Assembly: GCF_023520795.1 (NCBI RefSeq)
Contig: NZ_CP046605.1
Location: 1,843,438 to 1,907,437, forward strand
DNA from: Corynebacterium accolens
Lineage (GTDB): Bacteria > Actinomycetota > Actinomycetes > Mycobacteriales > Mycobacteriaceae
Direction of reading: 5' to 3'
DNA: 64,000 bases
Positions within the stretch are counted from its first letter, which is position 1; each line of letters opens with the position of its first letter. A program made the position numbers and the translations under genes. The notes below the pieces were generated by a model. It saw nothing but the letters and a program-made list of their open reading frames with translations, did no database searches and was not told the origin of the DNA. Below, piece after piece: positions 17,969 through 27,638 of the stretch.

Positions 17969-19413
17969 GCCTTTTAAGCGTGCGCGATCTCAGCCTCAGC
18001 GCCTCCGAATCCTCCCTCGTCGGCCCGCTTAGCTTCGATCTCGAGGCTGGCGAAAAACTCGGGATCATCGGCGAATCCGGCTCCGGTAAATCACTGACCG
18101 CGCTATCCATCATGGGCCTGCTGCCCACGGGGATTTCCGCCACCGGCGAGGTCACCGTGGCCGATCATCAGATCATCGGCGCGCGGGATTCCGCCATCCG
18201 CCCACTGCGGGGAAAGACCATGGCCATGGTCTTTCAAGAACCCATGAGCGCGCTGGATCCCTTGATGCGCATTAGCGCCCAGCTCACCCACGCCGGTGCG
18301 CACGATATCGCCGCGGCCCTAGAAGAGGTCGACCTCGACGCCAACCTCGCCTCCCGCTTTCCCCACCAGCTCTCCGGCGGGCAGCGCCAGCGCGTGCTCT
18401 TAGCCATGGCGATGGCAGGCAGCCCCGACGTGCTCATCTGCGACGAGCCCACCACCGCCCTCGATGCCACCACGCAGGACGGGGTCCTCCGCGTCATCGA
18501 GCGCGTGACCGAACAACGCGGCACCGCCCTGCTTTTTATCACCCACGACCTCAACGTCATCCAGCGCATGTGCCCGCGGGTGCTGGTCATGCGCGATGGT
18601 TACATCGTGGAGGAAGGCCGCACCGAGCGCGTGCTCACTCAGCCGCGCCACGCCTATACCCAAGAACTGGTTTCGGCCTCGCAGCCGCCAGACTTCGCCC
18701 TCACCCCGGCGGGTGGGGAGAAGGAAGTGGTGGTGCTGGAGGGCATCGGCAAGCAGCATAGCTCCCAGGCCGCGCTGGCGGGAATCGATCTCCGCGTGCG
18801 CCGCGGCGAGCGGCTCGGCATCGTCGGTGGCTCCGGTTCCGGCAAAACCAGCCTGCTGAAGATCGTGGCGGGGCTAGATGCCCCCACCTCTGGAACTAGC
18901 ACCGTGGACGGGCGCGTGCAAATGGTCTTCCAAGACCCGCAAGGTTCGCTGAACCCGCGGCTGAAGATATGGAAATCCATCGCCGAGGCCATGCCCGGGC
19001 GCCTGCCCAAGTCCGAGCAGCGCGAGCGCGCCGCCGCCGCGTTGGAAGAGGTGGGCATGTCCGGCAAGGCGCTCGACCGCTTTCCCCACGAGTTTTCCGG
19101 CGGGCAGCGCCAACGCATCTCCATCGCCCGCGCGCTGTGCGGCGAGCCGGATATCCTGCTTGCCGATGAAGCCGTCTCCGCCCTCGACATGTCCGTGCAA
19201 GCCCAGGTGCTGGAATTGCTCGCCCGCCTCATCGAGGACCGCGGGCTGACCCTGCTTTTTGTCACCCACGACCTCTCCGTGGTGCGCGGGCTCTGCGATA
19301 GGGTCGCCGTGCTCAACCGCGGCGAGCTCGTCGAACACGGGCCCACCGAGCGCGTGTGGTCGAAGCCCAAGAGCGACTACACCCGCCGGCTCATCGCCGC
19401 CGCTGGGCAATAA
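17965..19413 (+). CDS. Fused double ATPase of the peptide/nickel ABC importer
   Basis: A 482-residue protein with two nucleotide-binding domains in one chain, equivalent to DppD plus DppF. The first Walker A is GESGSGKS at 36-43 with signature LSGGQRQR near 135. The second Walker A is GGSGSGKT near 289 with signature FSGGQRQR near 378. Each half keeps its Walker B (ICDEPTTALD, LADEAVSALD). Both halves are short (about 240 residues) and lack the C-terminal oligopeptide-HTP extension and its cysteines. The fusion completes the importer, so no other ATPase is needed. Confidence 0.93.
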   Translation: MSLLSVRDLSLSASESSLVGPLSFDLEAGEKLGIIGESGSGKSLTALSIMGLLPTGISATGEVTVADHQIIGARDSAIRPLRGKTMAMVFQEPMSALDPLMRISAQLTHAGAHDIAAALEEVDLDANLASRFPHQLSGGQRQRVLLAMAMAGSPDVLICDEPTTALDATTQDGVLRVIERVTEQRGTALLFITHDLNVIQRMCPRVLVMRDGYIVEEGRTERVLTQPRHAYTQELVSASQPPDFALTPAGGEKEVVVLEGIGKQHSSQAALAGIDLRVRRGERLGIVGGSGSGKTSLLKIVAGLDAPTSGTSTVDGRVQMVFQDPQGSLNPRLKIWKSIAEAMPGRLPKSEQRERAAAALEEVGMSGKALDRFPHEFSGGQRQRISIARALCGEPDILLADEAVSALDMSVQAQVLELLARLIEDRGLTLLFVTHDLSVVRGLCDRVAVLNRGELVEHGPTERVWSKPKSDYTRRLIAAAGQ

Positions 19414-19473
19414 GCTCGCGCAGCGTAGGGTGGTTGCGGTAGAAGTTTCTAACGAAAGGAGTCCCGCAGGCTC

Positions 19474-21165
19474 GTGAGCACCGACCACCCTATCCCGCAA
19501 CGCCCCAGCACCACCCAGTTGCTGACCGCTTTTAATACCGCCTCCGTGCGCTGGCCCGGTGCCCTGCGCGCGGCCTTGGCGCTGCTGCTTCCCGGCGCCT
19601 TCGCCCTGCTCACCGGCCACGACTACGCCATCCTGCTGCTGGCCACCGGCGCCTTTGCCGTGATTTTCGGCGAGGGCCACCCCTTTCGCACCCGGCCCCG
19701 CGTCATCCTCACCGCGGGCCTGGCCCTGACCACCGTGGCGACCGTGGGCGTGCTGGTCGGCCACCTCATTTTCGTCCCCGGGCACGGGCACTGGTGGCTG
19801 CTGCTCGCCGGATTCTATTCCCTCTTGCTCGCCGCGCTCTGCGGCTTTACCCAGAACGCGCTGCGCCTGCCGCCGCCGGGCGCCTTCTTCCTCGTCTTGG
19901 TCGGCGGCGGTTCGGTGATGCTGGCGCGGACGGATACGAGCGTCGGCCAGCTGTTCTTCTGGTCCCTAACGGGCGTGCTGGCCAGCCTGATTCTGGGCAT
20001 GGCGCCCGCGCTCATTGATGTGCACGGCCCCGAGCGCCGCGCCGTCGCCGGCTTGGAAAAGGCCACCGCGGCGTTTGTCTCCGGCGAGGACGATTCCCTC
20101 GCGCGCCACCACCAGGCCCAAACGGCGCTGTCGACGGCCTGGCAAGCGCTTGCCGATGCCGGCATTATCCGCGGTGGCCGCATCATCAACTCCGCCGCCG
20201 CGGGCCTGGTGGATCGCACCTTGCAGGCCCAAAGGCGCATCGTCGCGCATAACCGCGCGCTGGATTTGGGATCTTCTTCGGATCTGCTGACCGATTACGC
20301 CACCGATGTGGATCCGCACCGCACCGCCATCCCGCACACCCGCCCCACCGGGCGCTACCGCATCTACCGCGCCGCGGTGCGGGATTCGCATGCCATGGTG
20401 ACCACGCAGAAGATTGTGGTCTCCGCCGCTATCACCACGGTGGTCAGCCTGTCTTTAGGTTTTGACCGCCCCGACTGGGGCGTGGTCTCCGCCTTCCTCA
20501 TGCTGCAGTGGGGACCAGACCACGTTGCCGGCACCGTCCGCGGCATCCACCGCATGGCCGGTTCCATCGTCGGCGTCATGCTGTTTTCTATCTTCCACTA
20601 CTTCGGCGTGTCCGGGTGGAGCCTGCTGCTAGCCCTCGCCGCCTGCCAATTCTGCGCGGAGATTTTCGTGGCCAAGAACTACGCCATCTGCGTCATCTTC
20701 TCCACCCCGCTCGCGCTCCTGATGGGCAATTCCGCGCAGCGCCCCCTCTGGCCCACTATCCAGGCGCGCATCAGCGAGGTCCTAATCTCCATCATCGTGG
20801 CCACCATCGTGCTGTGGCTCTGGCAGCGCTCCGCGCCCGTCCGGAACCAGCACCGCCTGCAAACCCGCGCCATGGAATCCATGTCCACCCTGCTCGGGTT
20901 GCTGTTTATCAATACCCCCGAAGAGGTCCTAACCAGCCGCCGCGACCTGCAATACGAGTTGTTATCCGAGCGCCGCGCCATCCAATCCCTCGCCGCCGAT
21001 AACCCCGCCACCGCGCGAGAATTGTGGCCGCGGCACATCGCCATCCAGCACGCGGGGTATTTCTTACTCGACTATTGCTCCACGCACCCGTTCAGGATGG
21101 CAAGCAGGGAGGAGCTAGATGGCATCGTCAAGCAGATTCACGCCGCGCATGCCCAACCGCGCTAG
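19474..21165 (+). CDS. FUSC-family membrane protein (YccS/aromatic-acid exporter-like)
   Basis: A 563-residue protein with two hydrophobic blocks of about six helices each (residues about 30-180 and 310-450). They are separated by a soluble region and followed by a cytosolic tail, the layout of FUSC proteins. RPDWGVVSAFLMLQWGPD in the second block is the typical FUSC_2 motif. The start is GTG 19474, with AAAGGAG about 14 nt upstream. It may follow the importer operon transcript (60-bp gap) but has no evident functional tie. A role in export of aromatic or other small acids is a family-based guess. Confidence 0.82.
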   Translation: MSTDHPIPQRPSTTQLLTAFNTASVRWPGALRAALALLLPGAFALLTGHDYAILLLATGAFAVIFGEGHPFRTRPRVILTAGLALTTVATVGVLVGHLIFVPGHGHWWLLLAGFYSLLLAALCGFTQNALRLPPPGAFFLVLVGGGSVMLARTDTSVGQLFFWSLTGVLASLILGMAPALIDVHGPERRAVAGLEKATAAFVSGEDDSLARHHQAQTALSTAWQALADAGIIRGGRIINSAAAGLVDRTLQAQRRIVAHNRALDLGSSSDLLTDYATDVDPHRTAIPHTRPTGRYRIYRAAVRDSHAMVTTQKIVVSAAITTVVSLSLGFDRPDWGVVSAFLMLQWGPDHVAGTVRGIHRMAGSIVGVMLFSIFHYFGVSGWSLLLALAACQFCAEIFVAKNYAICVIFSTPLALLMGNSAQRPLWPTIQARISEVLISIIVATIVLWLWQRSAPVRNQHRLQTRAMESMSTLLGLLFINTPEEVLTSRRDLQYELLSERRAIQSLAADNPATARELWPRHIAIQHAGYFLLDYCSTHPFRMASREELDGIVKQIHAAHAQPR

Positions 21166-21225
21166 CTTGTGGAATGCGCTGTGGTGCTGAACAATTAGGT
21201 CGGACCCCGCCGATCTAAGGACACC

Positions 21226-23107
21226 GTGACTTCTTCCTCCCGCGCCTACAAGCGCTCCCTCGAACCGCACGATAAGGGCAGCGCCGTCGGGCTCTACCCG
21301 CACAATATGCACCCCGGGCTGGTGCCTGGCATCAGCGTTGAGGACCAACGCAACCGCTTCGGCCTGGATAAATCGTTATTTTCCATCACCGCCTTCCTCA
21401 TCGTGGCCTTCATTATGTGGGGCATTACCATGCCCGATAACCTGGCCGCCGCCTCCTCCACTGCCTTTAACTGGGCCATCACCAATACCGGATGGTTGCT
21501 CAATATCACGATGCTGCTAGCCACCGTGACCATGGCCTATATCGGGTTCTCCCGCCTCGGCCGCATCAAGCTTGGCACGGATACGGAAACGCCCGAATTC
21601 AGCTACTTCAGCTGGGTAGCGATGATGTTTGGCGCCGGCATCGGCGTCGGCATCTTCTTCTACGGCCCATCCGAGCCGCTATCGCACTACCTCAGCCCTC
21701 CCCCGCACACCGTGGATAATGGCAGCTCCGTCGAGGCACTGCACCAGGCAATGGCCCAGTCGCACTTCCACTGGGGCATTTCCCCATGGGCGGCCTACGC
21801 CTTAGTCGGCGCGGCCATTGCCTATTCCTCCTACCGGCGCGGGCGCGTTCCCCTCATTTCTTCCATCTTCCAGCCGCTCTTCGGCTCCCGTGCCACGGAC
21901 GGCCCGCTGGGCAAGCTTATCGATGTCATGGCGCTTATCGCCACCCTCTTCGGCACCGCCGCTACCTTGGGGCTTTCTGCTATTCAAATCGGCCAGGGTG
22001 TCAGTATCATTCGCGGCGCGGGCCCCATGACCAATTCCGCGCTCATCATCGTCATCGCCGTGTTAGGCTGCGCGTTTATTATCTCCGCGGTCTCCGGCGT
22101 CGCGCGTGGCGTGCGCTACCTGTCCAATATCAATATCACCTTGACCTTGGGGCTTGTAGCCTTCGTCTTCTTGGTCGGGCCCACCCTATTGCTGCTGAAC
22201 CTGATTCCTTCGGGCATCGTGACCTATATCGATCAATTCCTGCCCATGATGGCCAAGGGGCTATCCTGGGGCGATGAGACCATTGAATTCCAGTCTTACT
22301 GGACGGCGTTTTACTGGGCCTGGTGGATTGCGTGGACGCCGTTTGTGGGCATGTTCGTCGCCCGCGTCTCCCGCGGCCGCACCATTCGCGAATTCGCCGC
22401 CGTGACCATCTTCGCCCCCCACCGCCATCTTGGCGCTGGCCTTTACCATCTTTGGCGGCACCGCCATCACCTTTAACCAAGACGGCGTAGAGGGCATCGA
22501 CGGTGAATCCTCCAATGAACAGGTGCTCTTTTCGATGTTCCAGGATCTTCCCCTTGGCACCATCACCCCCTTTATCCTTTTGGTCATCCTCGCGGTCTTC
22601 TTTGTCACCTCGGCTGACTCCGCATCCGTGGTCATGGGCACCATGTCCTCCAAGGGCGATCCAACCCCGAATAAGCTCATCGTCATCTTTTGGGGCCTGT
22701 GCATGATGGGAATTGCCATCGTCATGCTGTTGACCGGCGGCGAAGACGTGCTCACGGGCCTGCAAAACCTCACCATCCTAGCCGCCTTGCCCTTCTGCCT
22801 CGTGCTGCTAACCATGATGGTGGCGTTCATCAAGGATCTGCGGTCTGATCCAATGTTTATCCGCCGCACCTATGCCCGTTCGGCAATGGACAATGCGGTC
22901 ATGCGCGGCATCGCAGAGCATGGCGATGAGTTCGAGTTCTCCGTCCAGCACGCCGAAGACGGCCGCGGGGCCGGCCATGACTTCGATTCCGCCGCAGACC
23001 GCTACACTGAGTGGTACCAGCGCACGGACGAAGAAGGTCGAAACGTCGATTATGACTTCGAAACCGGCGAATGGTCCGATGGCTACGACCCAGAGGAGGA
23101 GAAGTAA
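21226..23107 (+). pseudogene. BCCT-family osmolyte transporter, frameshifted
   Basis: The frame from GTG 21226 carries the BCCT N-terminal half, including FSYFSWVAMMFGAGIGVGIFFYG, through the 8-helix core. It then leaves the family sequence after AVTIFAP and stops at 22476. The family sequence resumes at about 22424 in another frame (LALAFTIFGGTAI) and continues to TAA at 23105-23107. The cause is visible: six Cs at 22415-22420 where five would keep the frame. Corrected, the protein is 626 residues with an acidic C-terminal tail, close to corynebacterial EctP/LcoP/BetP size. Either a real inactivating or switchable insertion, or a read error in a homopolymer. Confidence 0.88.
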
Positions 23108-23487
23108 TGGGTCTTCCCAGCGACGTCGTCCTCGACGGCTACACCCTCATAGAGCAGCACGAGATTGACCACGAATTCTTATTGCGCGGCTCGCCGCTTA
23201 GCACCAACACTCCCCTGCTCTTCGCACTCACCATCGCCGGCATCGTACTCGTGGCCTCCAGCATATTTCTACGCGGGCGCGGGCGGGTCATCGCCGGTGT
23301 ACTGGGCGCGGTGCTCACGGTCAGCAAGCTATGGTGGATGCCCTTCGCCTTGGCGCGGCGCTTCGATGACGGCCAGGTCTTCGGCTATACGCTCAAGTAC
23401 TTCCCGCAGTACTGGCCGGTAGCCTCCATCATTGTCGGCGCCATCGCGCTCATCGGCCTCGGCTCTGCCGTTATCCGCCGACATTAA
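23107..23487 (+). CDS. Small three-span membrane protein coupled to the BCCT gene
   Basis: A 126-residue protein whose ATG overlaps the BCCT stop (TAATG) behind the strong site GAGGAGGAG. A polar start of about 35 residues is followed by three hydrophobic helices (LLFALTIAGIVLVASSIFL, IAGVLGAVLTVSKLWW, YWPVASIIVGAIALIGLG). The tight coupling suggests a partner or regulator of the transporter, but no family is recognised. If the BCCT frameshift is real, terminated ribosomes would not reach this start and its translation would fall. Confidence 0.75.
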   Translation: MGLPSDVVLDGYTLIEQHEIDHEFLLRGSPLSTNTPLLFALTIAGIVLVASSIFLRGRGRVIAGVLGAVLTVSKLWWMPFALARRFDDGQVFGYTLKYFPQYWPVASIIVGAIALIGLGSAVIRRH

Positions 23488-23489
23488 CA

Positions 23490-24866
23490 TTATTTCTGCA
23501 CGCCGGCGGCCTCGCGCATGGCCTTGGTCTGCGCGGAAGGGTGCTCGTTTTCGGTGGCCAGTCGCTCGAAAGCCACGGCGGCGAGCGCCGCCGCTTGCAT
23601 GCCGAGCACGGAGTCATCAAAACGCATCATCGGCGAGTGATTCCACTCGCGCTGGTTTTCGGGCGTCGAAGGGTTGGCCGTGCCCATCCACATAAACGTG
23701 CCCGGCACTTGGGAAAGGACATAGCCGAAGTCCTCGGACGCCATCATAGGGGCCTCGAAGGGCTGCATGTTTTCCGCGCCAAACATCTGCCCCCACAGCG
23801 TGGCAGCGAATTGGTTCTCCCGCGGGTTCGTCTTGGTCGTGGGATACAACACCTCGAAATCCACCTGCGCGGTGCACCGGTGTGAGGCAGCCACCGAGCT
23901 AGAGACCTCGGTGATCATTTGGCGGACGGCGTCGATCTTTTCATCGCGAAGCACGCGCACCGTCGCCCCCAGCGCCGCGCGATCCGGAATGGCGTTATAC
24001 GCACCATTGCCCGCCCATAGGTTGGTCACGGTGATCACGATGGGCTCCAGCGCGTCGAAGCGGCGCGTCAGCGCGGTCTGCAGTGCCATCTGGATTTCCG
24101 CCAGCGCCGCGACGGGGTCGATGGCATCGTGCGGGCGGGACCCGTGCCCGCCCTTGCCCAGCACCGTAATGGTCAGGTTGGACGAGCTTGCCATCATCGG
24201 CCCGGGAACATAGTGGAACGTACCCCGGTCCTGCGGGCCCACGTGCAGGCCGTAGGCGGCGATTGGGCGTCGGCCAGCGGCATCGAGCACGCCCTCTTCG
24301 ATCATCGGCTGCGCACCGCCCGGGCCTTCCTCGCCGGGCTGGAACATAAAGGTGACATCGCCATGCAGCTCCTCGCGGTGCTCACAGAGCATGCGCGCGG
24401 CCCCAATCAGCCCCGCCGTATGCAGGTCGTGGCCGCAGGCGTGCATGTATTCATTGATCGACGCAAAGGGGCTGCCGGTCTGCTCATGCACCTCCAACGC
24501 GTCCATGTCCGCGCGCAACAGCACCGAAACCGGCCGCTCGCCGCGCTTGCCGCCGCGCAGCACCGCCACCACGGAGCTAAGGTCCTGCCCCACATGAATC
24601 TCGAGCGGCAGTCCCTCGAGCGCCTCGAGGACCTTTTGCTGTGTACGCGGCAGGTGCAGCCCGATTTCCGGGTGGCGGTGCAAATCGCGCCGAATGTCCT
24701 GCAGGTCCTCCACCATGTTTTCGCCCATGTCCTGAAAAATCTCCGTCGCCGGCTGCTTGCCGATGCGCGCCCTTGTCACCGGCAGCGGCGGCAACTCCTG
24801 CGCCTGGCGCGGGACGGACTTACGGCCGGGGTGGTTGGGGCGGACAATTTTCGTGGGATCAGTCAT
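23490..24866 (-). CDS. M20-family amidohydrolase (aminoacylase/hippurate-hydrolase type)
   Basis: A 458-residue zinc-dependent amidohydrolase. The N-terminal tail (about 45 residues, basic and proline-rich) precedes the catalytic domain. LLRADMDALEV and MHACGHDLHTA carry metal ligands; the dimerisation (lid) domain spans about residues 240-350. ATG 24866 is chosen over the upstream ATG at 24899 because AAAGGAG lies 7 nt before it. Relatives remove acyl groups from amino acids; in axillary corynebacteria a related enzyme frees odorous acids from glutamine conjugates. The substrate here is not known. Confidence 0.9.
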   Translation of the reverse strand: MTDPTKIVRPNHPGRKSVPRQAQELPPLPVTRARIGKQPATEIFQDMGENMVEDLQDIRRDLHRHPEIGLHLPRTQQKVLEALEGLPLEIHVGQDLSSVVAVLRGGKRGERPVSVLLRADMDALEVHEQTGSPFASINEYMHACGHDLHTAGLIGAARMLCEHREELHGDVTFMFQPGEEGPGGAQPMIEEGVLDAAGRRPIAAYGLHVGPQDRGTFHYVPGPMMASSSNLTITVLGKGGHGSRPHDAIDPVAALAEIQMALQTALTRRFDALEPIVITVTNLWAGNGAYNAIPDRAALGATVRVLRDEKIDAVRQMITEVSSSVAASHRCTAQVDFEVLYPTTKTNPRENQFAATLWGQMFGAENMQPFEAPMMASEDFGYVLSQVPGTFMWMGTANPSTPENQREWNHSPMMRFDDSVLGMQAAALAAVAFERLATENEHPSAQTKAMREAAGVQK

Positions 24867-24908
24867 GTGGGCTCCTTTACTCGCTGTCGTATTCGACAAT
24901 ACCGCAGG

Positions 24909-24917
24909 TTATCCACA
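24909..24917 (+). promoter_or_regulatory. Perfect DnaA box, first of a pair
   Basis: TTATCCACA lies in the 157-bp gap between the divergent M20 and HNH genes. A second copy in the same orientation starts 53 bp downstream. Confidence 0.55.
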
Positions 24918-24961
24918 GGGTGAATGGGCGTCGAGGCGTCAGGTGTGACGCGTGGGGCGAG

Positions 24962-24970
24962 TTATCCACA
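24962..24970 (+). promoter_or_regulatory. Perfect DnaA box, second of a pair
   Basis: TTATCCACA, same orientation as the box at 24909-24917 and 53 bp after it, 54 bp before the HNH start. Confidence 0.55.
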
Positions 24971-25023
24971 GGCGGGGCGACGCAGGCTTTCCCGCGGGTG
25001 GACGGTGGCTTAACCTCGCAGGC

Positions 25024-26013
25024 ATGACCCGCTTGCAAGACTACGCCCGCCAATTAACCTCGCCGATGGAGCTTCTCGGCGAGGTCTTCGGCCTTGCCGA
25101 GGCGGACCTGCGGCGGCTTGGCATTTCCCGGCAGGAATCGCGCGAATTGCTGCTGCTTGCCGATGCCTACTTCGGCCCCACCTCCTTTACCCGCCGCCAG
25201 CGCACGTGCCGGGCGACGAAGCACTGCTTAACCACGCTCAAGTTGATTGAAAAATACGTCTCCCGCACCAAGACGAAGCGGGATGCGTGGGCGCTGCGGG
25301 CAGAGTTGTGTGGAACTTCGGGGGACATCGACAAGCTGGCGCGCACTCGGCTCAAGGAAATGTATCCTCCCCGCCAGCCCCAGCGCGGGGTGCGCATGAC
25401 CCGGCGCAAAGGCGGGCCCTCCACGCTGTCTATTACTGGAGATTCCGATTTCATCGCCGACCTGCACTCCACCATTGGGGAGGATTCCCCGCTCGAGGCC
25501 GTCGACCGCATCTTCTTCCGCGGTGGTGCCACGCGCCCGGTGGCTAGCACCAATATCGTCATCCACCTCGATGAGCTGGATGAGATATTAAATGGTGGCG
25601 GCGAAGAGGTCACGCTGCAGATGACCAACGGTGCCGAAATTTCCGGGGCCAAGTTGGTGGAGAAAAAGCTTGCCGAGGTTGGACTTGTCACCCTCATCCA
25701 TCCCTTCGAGGGCCCGGTCAACCTCTATAGGACCTCGCGGTTCGCCTCTGAAAAGCAGCGGCTGATGGCCGCTGCCGAAAACCCCTCCTGCCCGTGGGCG
25801 GAGTGCAATTATCCGGCCGATAAATGCCAAGTCCACCATCTCCAGGCGTGGAAGCACGGCGGCGAGACGAATATGGACAACCTGACCATTGCTTGCCCCT
25901 ATCACAACGGCGTCAACGACGATGACCCGCACGCCCCGCCGGTGCGCGGCCGCCTGCATCGACACCGCGGCCGCATCGAATGGCTTCCGCCCTGGGCCTC
26001 GCCGCCCGGCTAG
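25024..26013 (+). CDS. HNH-endonuclease-domain protein
   Basis: A 329-residue protein of the corynebacterial HNH/DUF222-like type. The C-terminal HNH zinc finger is seen in CNYPADKCQVHHLQAWKHGG and IACPYHNGVNDDD (residues about 262-300). The N-terminal 240 residues are helical and of unknown role. ATG 25024 (MTRLQDYARQL) is taken as start; the longer frame from 24952 would run over a DnaA box and encode an unlikely leader. Such genes are repeated in corynebacterial and mycobacterial genomes, sometimes as 13E12-type elements. Substrate DNA is unknown. Confidence 0.82.
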   Translation: MTRLQDYARQLTSPMELLGEVFGLAEADLRRLGISRQESRELLLLADAYFGPTSFTRRQRTCRATKHCLTTLKLIEKYVSRTKTKRDAWALRAELCGTSGDIDKLARTRLKEMYPPRQPQRGVRMTRRKGGPSTLSITGDSDFIADLHSTIGEDSPLEAVDRIFFRGGATRPVASTNIVIHLDELDEILNGGGEEVTLQMTNGAEISGAKLVEKKLAEVGLVTLIHPFEGPVNLYRTSRFASEKQRLMAAAENPSCPWAECNYPADKCQVHHLQAWKHGGETNMDNLTIACPYHNGVNDDDPHAPPVRGRLHRHRGRIEWLPPWASPPG

Positions 26014-26116
26014 GTGCCGCCTTTACTTGATTCGAATGAGCCGGCCCCGAGCAGTTCTGGGGTTCCTAAGTAAGTGGCGCCTTTTCCTACCGTTGCTCTT
26101 CTCATTGCCGCCGATA

Positions 26117-26139
26117 GCAACCGCTGGTTTAGCGGTTGC
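26117..26139. terminator. Hairpin GCAACCGCT-GGTTT-AGCGGTTGC
   Basis: A perfect 9-bp stem with a 5-nt loop lies about 100 bp after the HNH stop. The following CGGTTTGG is only weakly T-rich, so this may be a terminator or a repeat element. Confidence 0.45.
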
Positions 26140-26174
26140 CGGTTTGGCATGCCATAAGCCATCTACCCTGCGGC

Positions 26175-26317
26175 CCGTATGCTGTGAGACCCGTGCGCCG
26201 TAAGGCTCGTGCGTCGTGGGAACCGTGTGCCAGAAGACAGGGCGCCCTGGGATCCGGGCGCCGTGGGATCTTTGTGCCGGGAGAACGGTGCACCGGGAGA
26301 CCCTGTGCCGACGGTGC
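26175..26317. repeat. Degenerate 16-bp tandem repeat, about nine units
   Basis: Units of 16 bp (one of 15) run head to tail. Units at 26191 (CCGTGCGCCGTAAGGC), 26254 (CCGGGCGCCGTGGGAT) and 26286 (CGGTGCACCGGGAGAC) show the pattern. The rough consensus is CCGTGCGCCGTGGGAC. The period is not a multiple of three and the array is non-coding. Confidence 0.65.
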
Positions 26318-26411
26318 GTTGTGGTGTGCCTCCATCGCTGGGTGCTAAGTCAGGGCCTTGGCGCGGTGATAGATGTTCACGAGCGACCAGTGGCTAGCTG
26401 GGTAGGAGGTT

Positions 26412-27638
26412 TTAGGCTTCGAGGAGGCTGCGGCCGAAATAATCGGATTCATCGGTGATGCCGGGAAGCGCATAGAAGTAGCCGCCGCCGTAGGGGCGGA
26501 TATAATCAGCCAGCGGTTCGCCTTCGAGGCGTTTTTGCACCGTAACGAATTGTCGTTCCAGGTCCTGCTGGAAGGAGATGAAGACCAGCCCCACGTCGAG
26601 GGTGCCATTATCGCGCACGCCGTTGTCGTAATTATAAGCGCGGCGCAGCATAAGTTGGTCAGCGGTTTCTGGGGTGCGGGGGTTGGCCAGGCGGATGTGG
26701 GCATCGGTGGGAATGACATCGCCGGTGGCATCATCGAGGTAATCTGGTTCGGCGTGTTCATCGCCGCCCGATAGCGGGCCGCCGGTTACGCGGTCGCGGC
26801 CGAAGATTTGCTCCTGCTCGGCGATGGAAATGCGGTCCCAAAACTCGGTGTACATGGCAATAAGCCGCACCGCCATATAGCTACCGCCCGCGGCCCAGGC
26901 AGGCTCATCCGAACCGGCCCATACGAGCGAATCGTAGTCATCGGGGCCAGGATTGACGATGCCATCCTTAAACCCCAGGTGATTGCGCTGCGTGCCCGAT
27001 GGCCGCGGGGAATTCATATAACCATTTTGCCGCCAGCGCACCGCCACATCGCCGCGCGTATGTCGCAAGATATCGCGCAGCGCGTGGAGAACGGTATCGC
27101 GTTCATCGGCGCAAATCTGCAAGGCTAAGTCACCGTGGCACATTTCTTCTTGCAGGGAGTCATCGGCAAATGCTTCCATCGCGCGCAGGTGGGCGGGCTT
27201 GTGGGCGGCAAGGCCGAAGCGGTCATCGAAAAGCGAATCGCCCACTGCGAGGGTGATGGATAAGTGATCGGCCGGCAGCTCTGGGCCCAGCTCGCCCGAA
27301 TCCATCGCCGGGTAAGCAATGCCATCGGGCGCGGGCGTGCCACCAGCGGTTAAGATGCGCGCCCTTTCACTTAGTGTGCGCAGGAGCTTGTCCAAACGGG
27401 CTTTTGTCTTCACCTGCACGTCCAGCGCCACTATTTCCGAGTACTTCTGCGGGGGATTGATGATGCCTTGCTGGTGTTCGCCGTGAAAATCCAGCGCGCC
27501 CGGGCGATCCAGTGAATCGGTGGATTCCAGCGGAAGCGAGGTGGGCTCGGCTCCTGCTCCCGGGGCTGCGCCGACGGCCGCGGAGGCGGCGAGGCCAGAC
27601 AAAAAGGAGCGGCGGGAAAAGTTAAACGGGCACGGCAC
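26412..27638 (-). CDS. efeB: DyP-type heme peroxidase / deferrochelatase EfeB
   Basis: A 408-residue Tat-exported peroxidase. The twin-arginine signal SRRSFLSGLA is near residue 8. The DyP GxxDG motif appears as GFKDG. The proximal histidine is in DAHIRLANPRT and the conserved arginine in RRAYNYDNG, matching the EfeB subgroup. It binds heme outside the membrane and takes part in iron or heme uptake or peroxide removal. GTG 27638 overlaps the EfeO stop (TAGTG), so it is the third gene of the operon. No EfeU permease gene is present in the window. Confidence 0.92.
   Translation of the reverse strand: MPCPFNFSRRSFLSGLAASAAVGAAPGAGAEPTSLPLESTDSLDRPGALDFHGEHQQGIINPPQKYSEIVALDVQVKTKARLDKLLRTLSERARILTAGGTPAPDGIAYPAMDSGELGPELPADHLSITLAVGDSLFDDRFGLAAHKPAHLRAMEAFADDSLQEEMCHGDLALQICADERDTVLHALRDILRHTRGDVAVRWRQNGYMNSPRPSGTQRNHLGFKDGIVNPGPDDYDSLVWAGSDEPAWAAGGSYMAVRLIAMYTEFWDRISIAEQEQIFGRDRVTGGPLSGGDEHAEPDYLDDATGDVIPTDAHIRLANPRTPETADQLMLRRAYNYDNGVRDNGTLDVGLVFISFQQDLERQFVTVQKRLEGEPLADYIRPYGGGYFYALPGITDESDYFGRSLLEA

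Larger units (their letters stand above)
26014..26411. other. 398-bp non-coding region between convergent genes
   Basis: No supported gene. It holds a 9-bp perfect hairpin at 26117-26139 and a degenerate 16-bp tandem array at 26175-26317, between the HNH and EfeB stop codons. Short open frames here have no ribosome site and no family resemblance. Confidence 0.7.

Noticed and set aside
22430-23107. Separate gene from ATG 22430 encoding the second half of the BCCT protein
   Set aside because: The sequence continues the transporter core without a gene boundary; the frame change is explained by one extra C, so it is part of the broken gene.
26175-26317. CRISPR array
   Set aside because: Units are 16 bp head to tail with no spacers and no cas genes nearby.
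26136-26348. 70-codon open frame across the tandem repeat
   Set aside because: The 16-bp period is out of phase with codons and no ribosome site is present.
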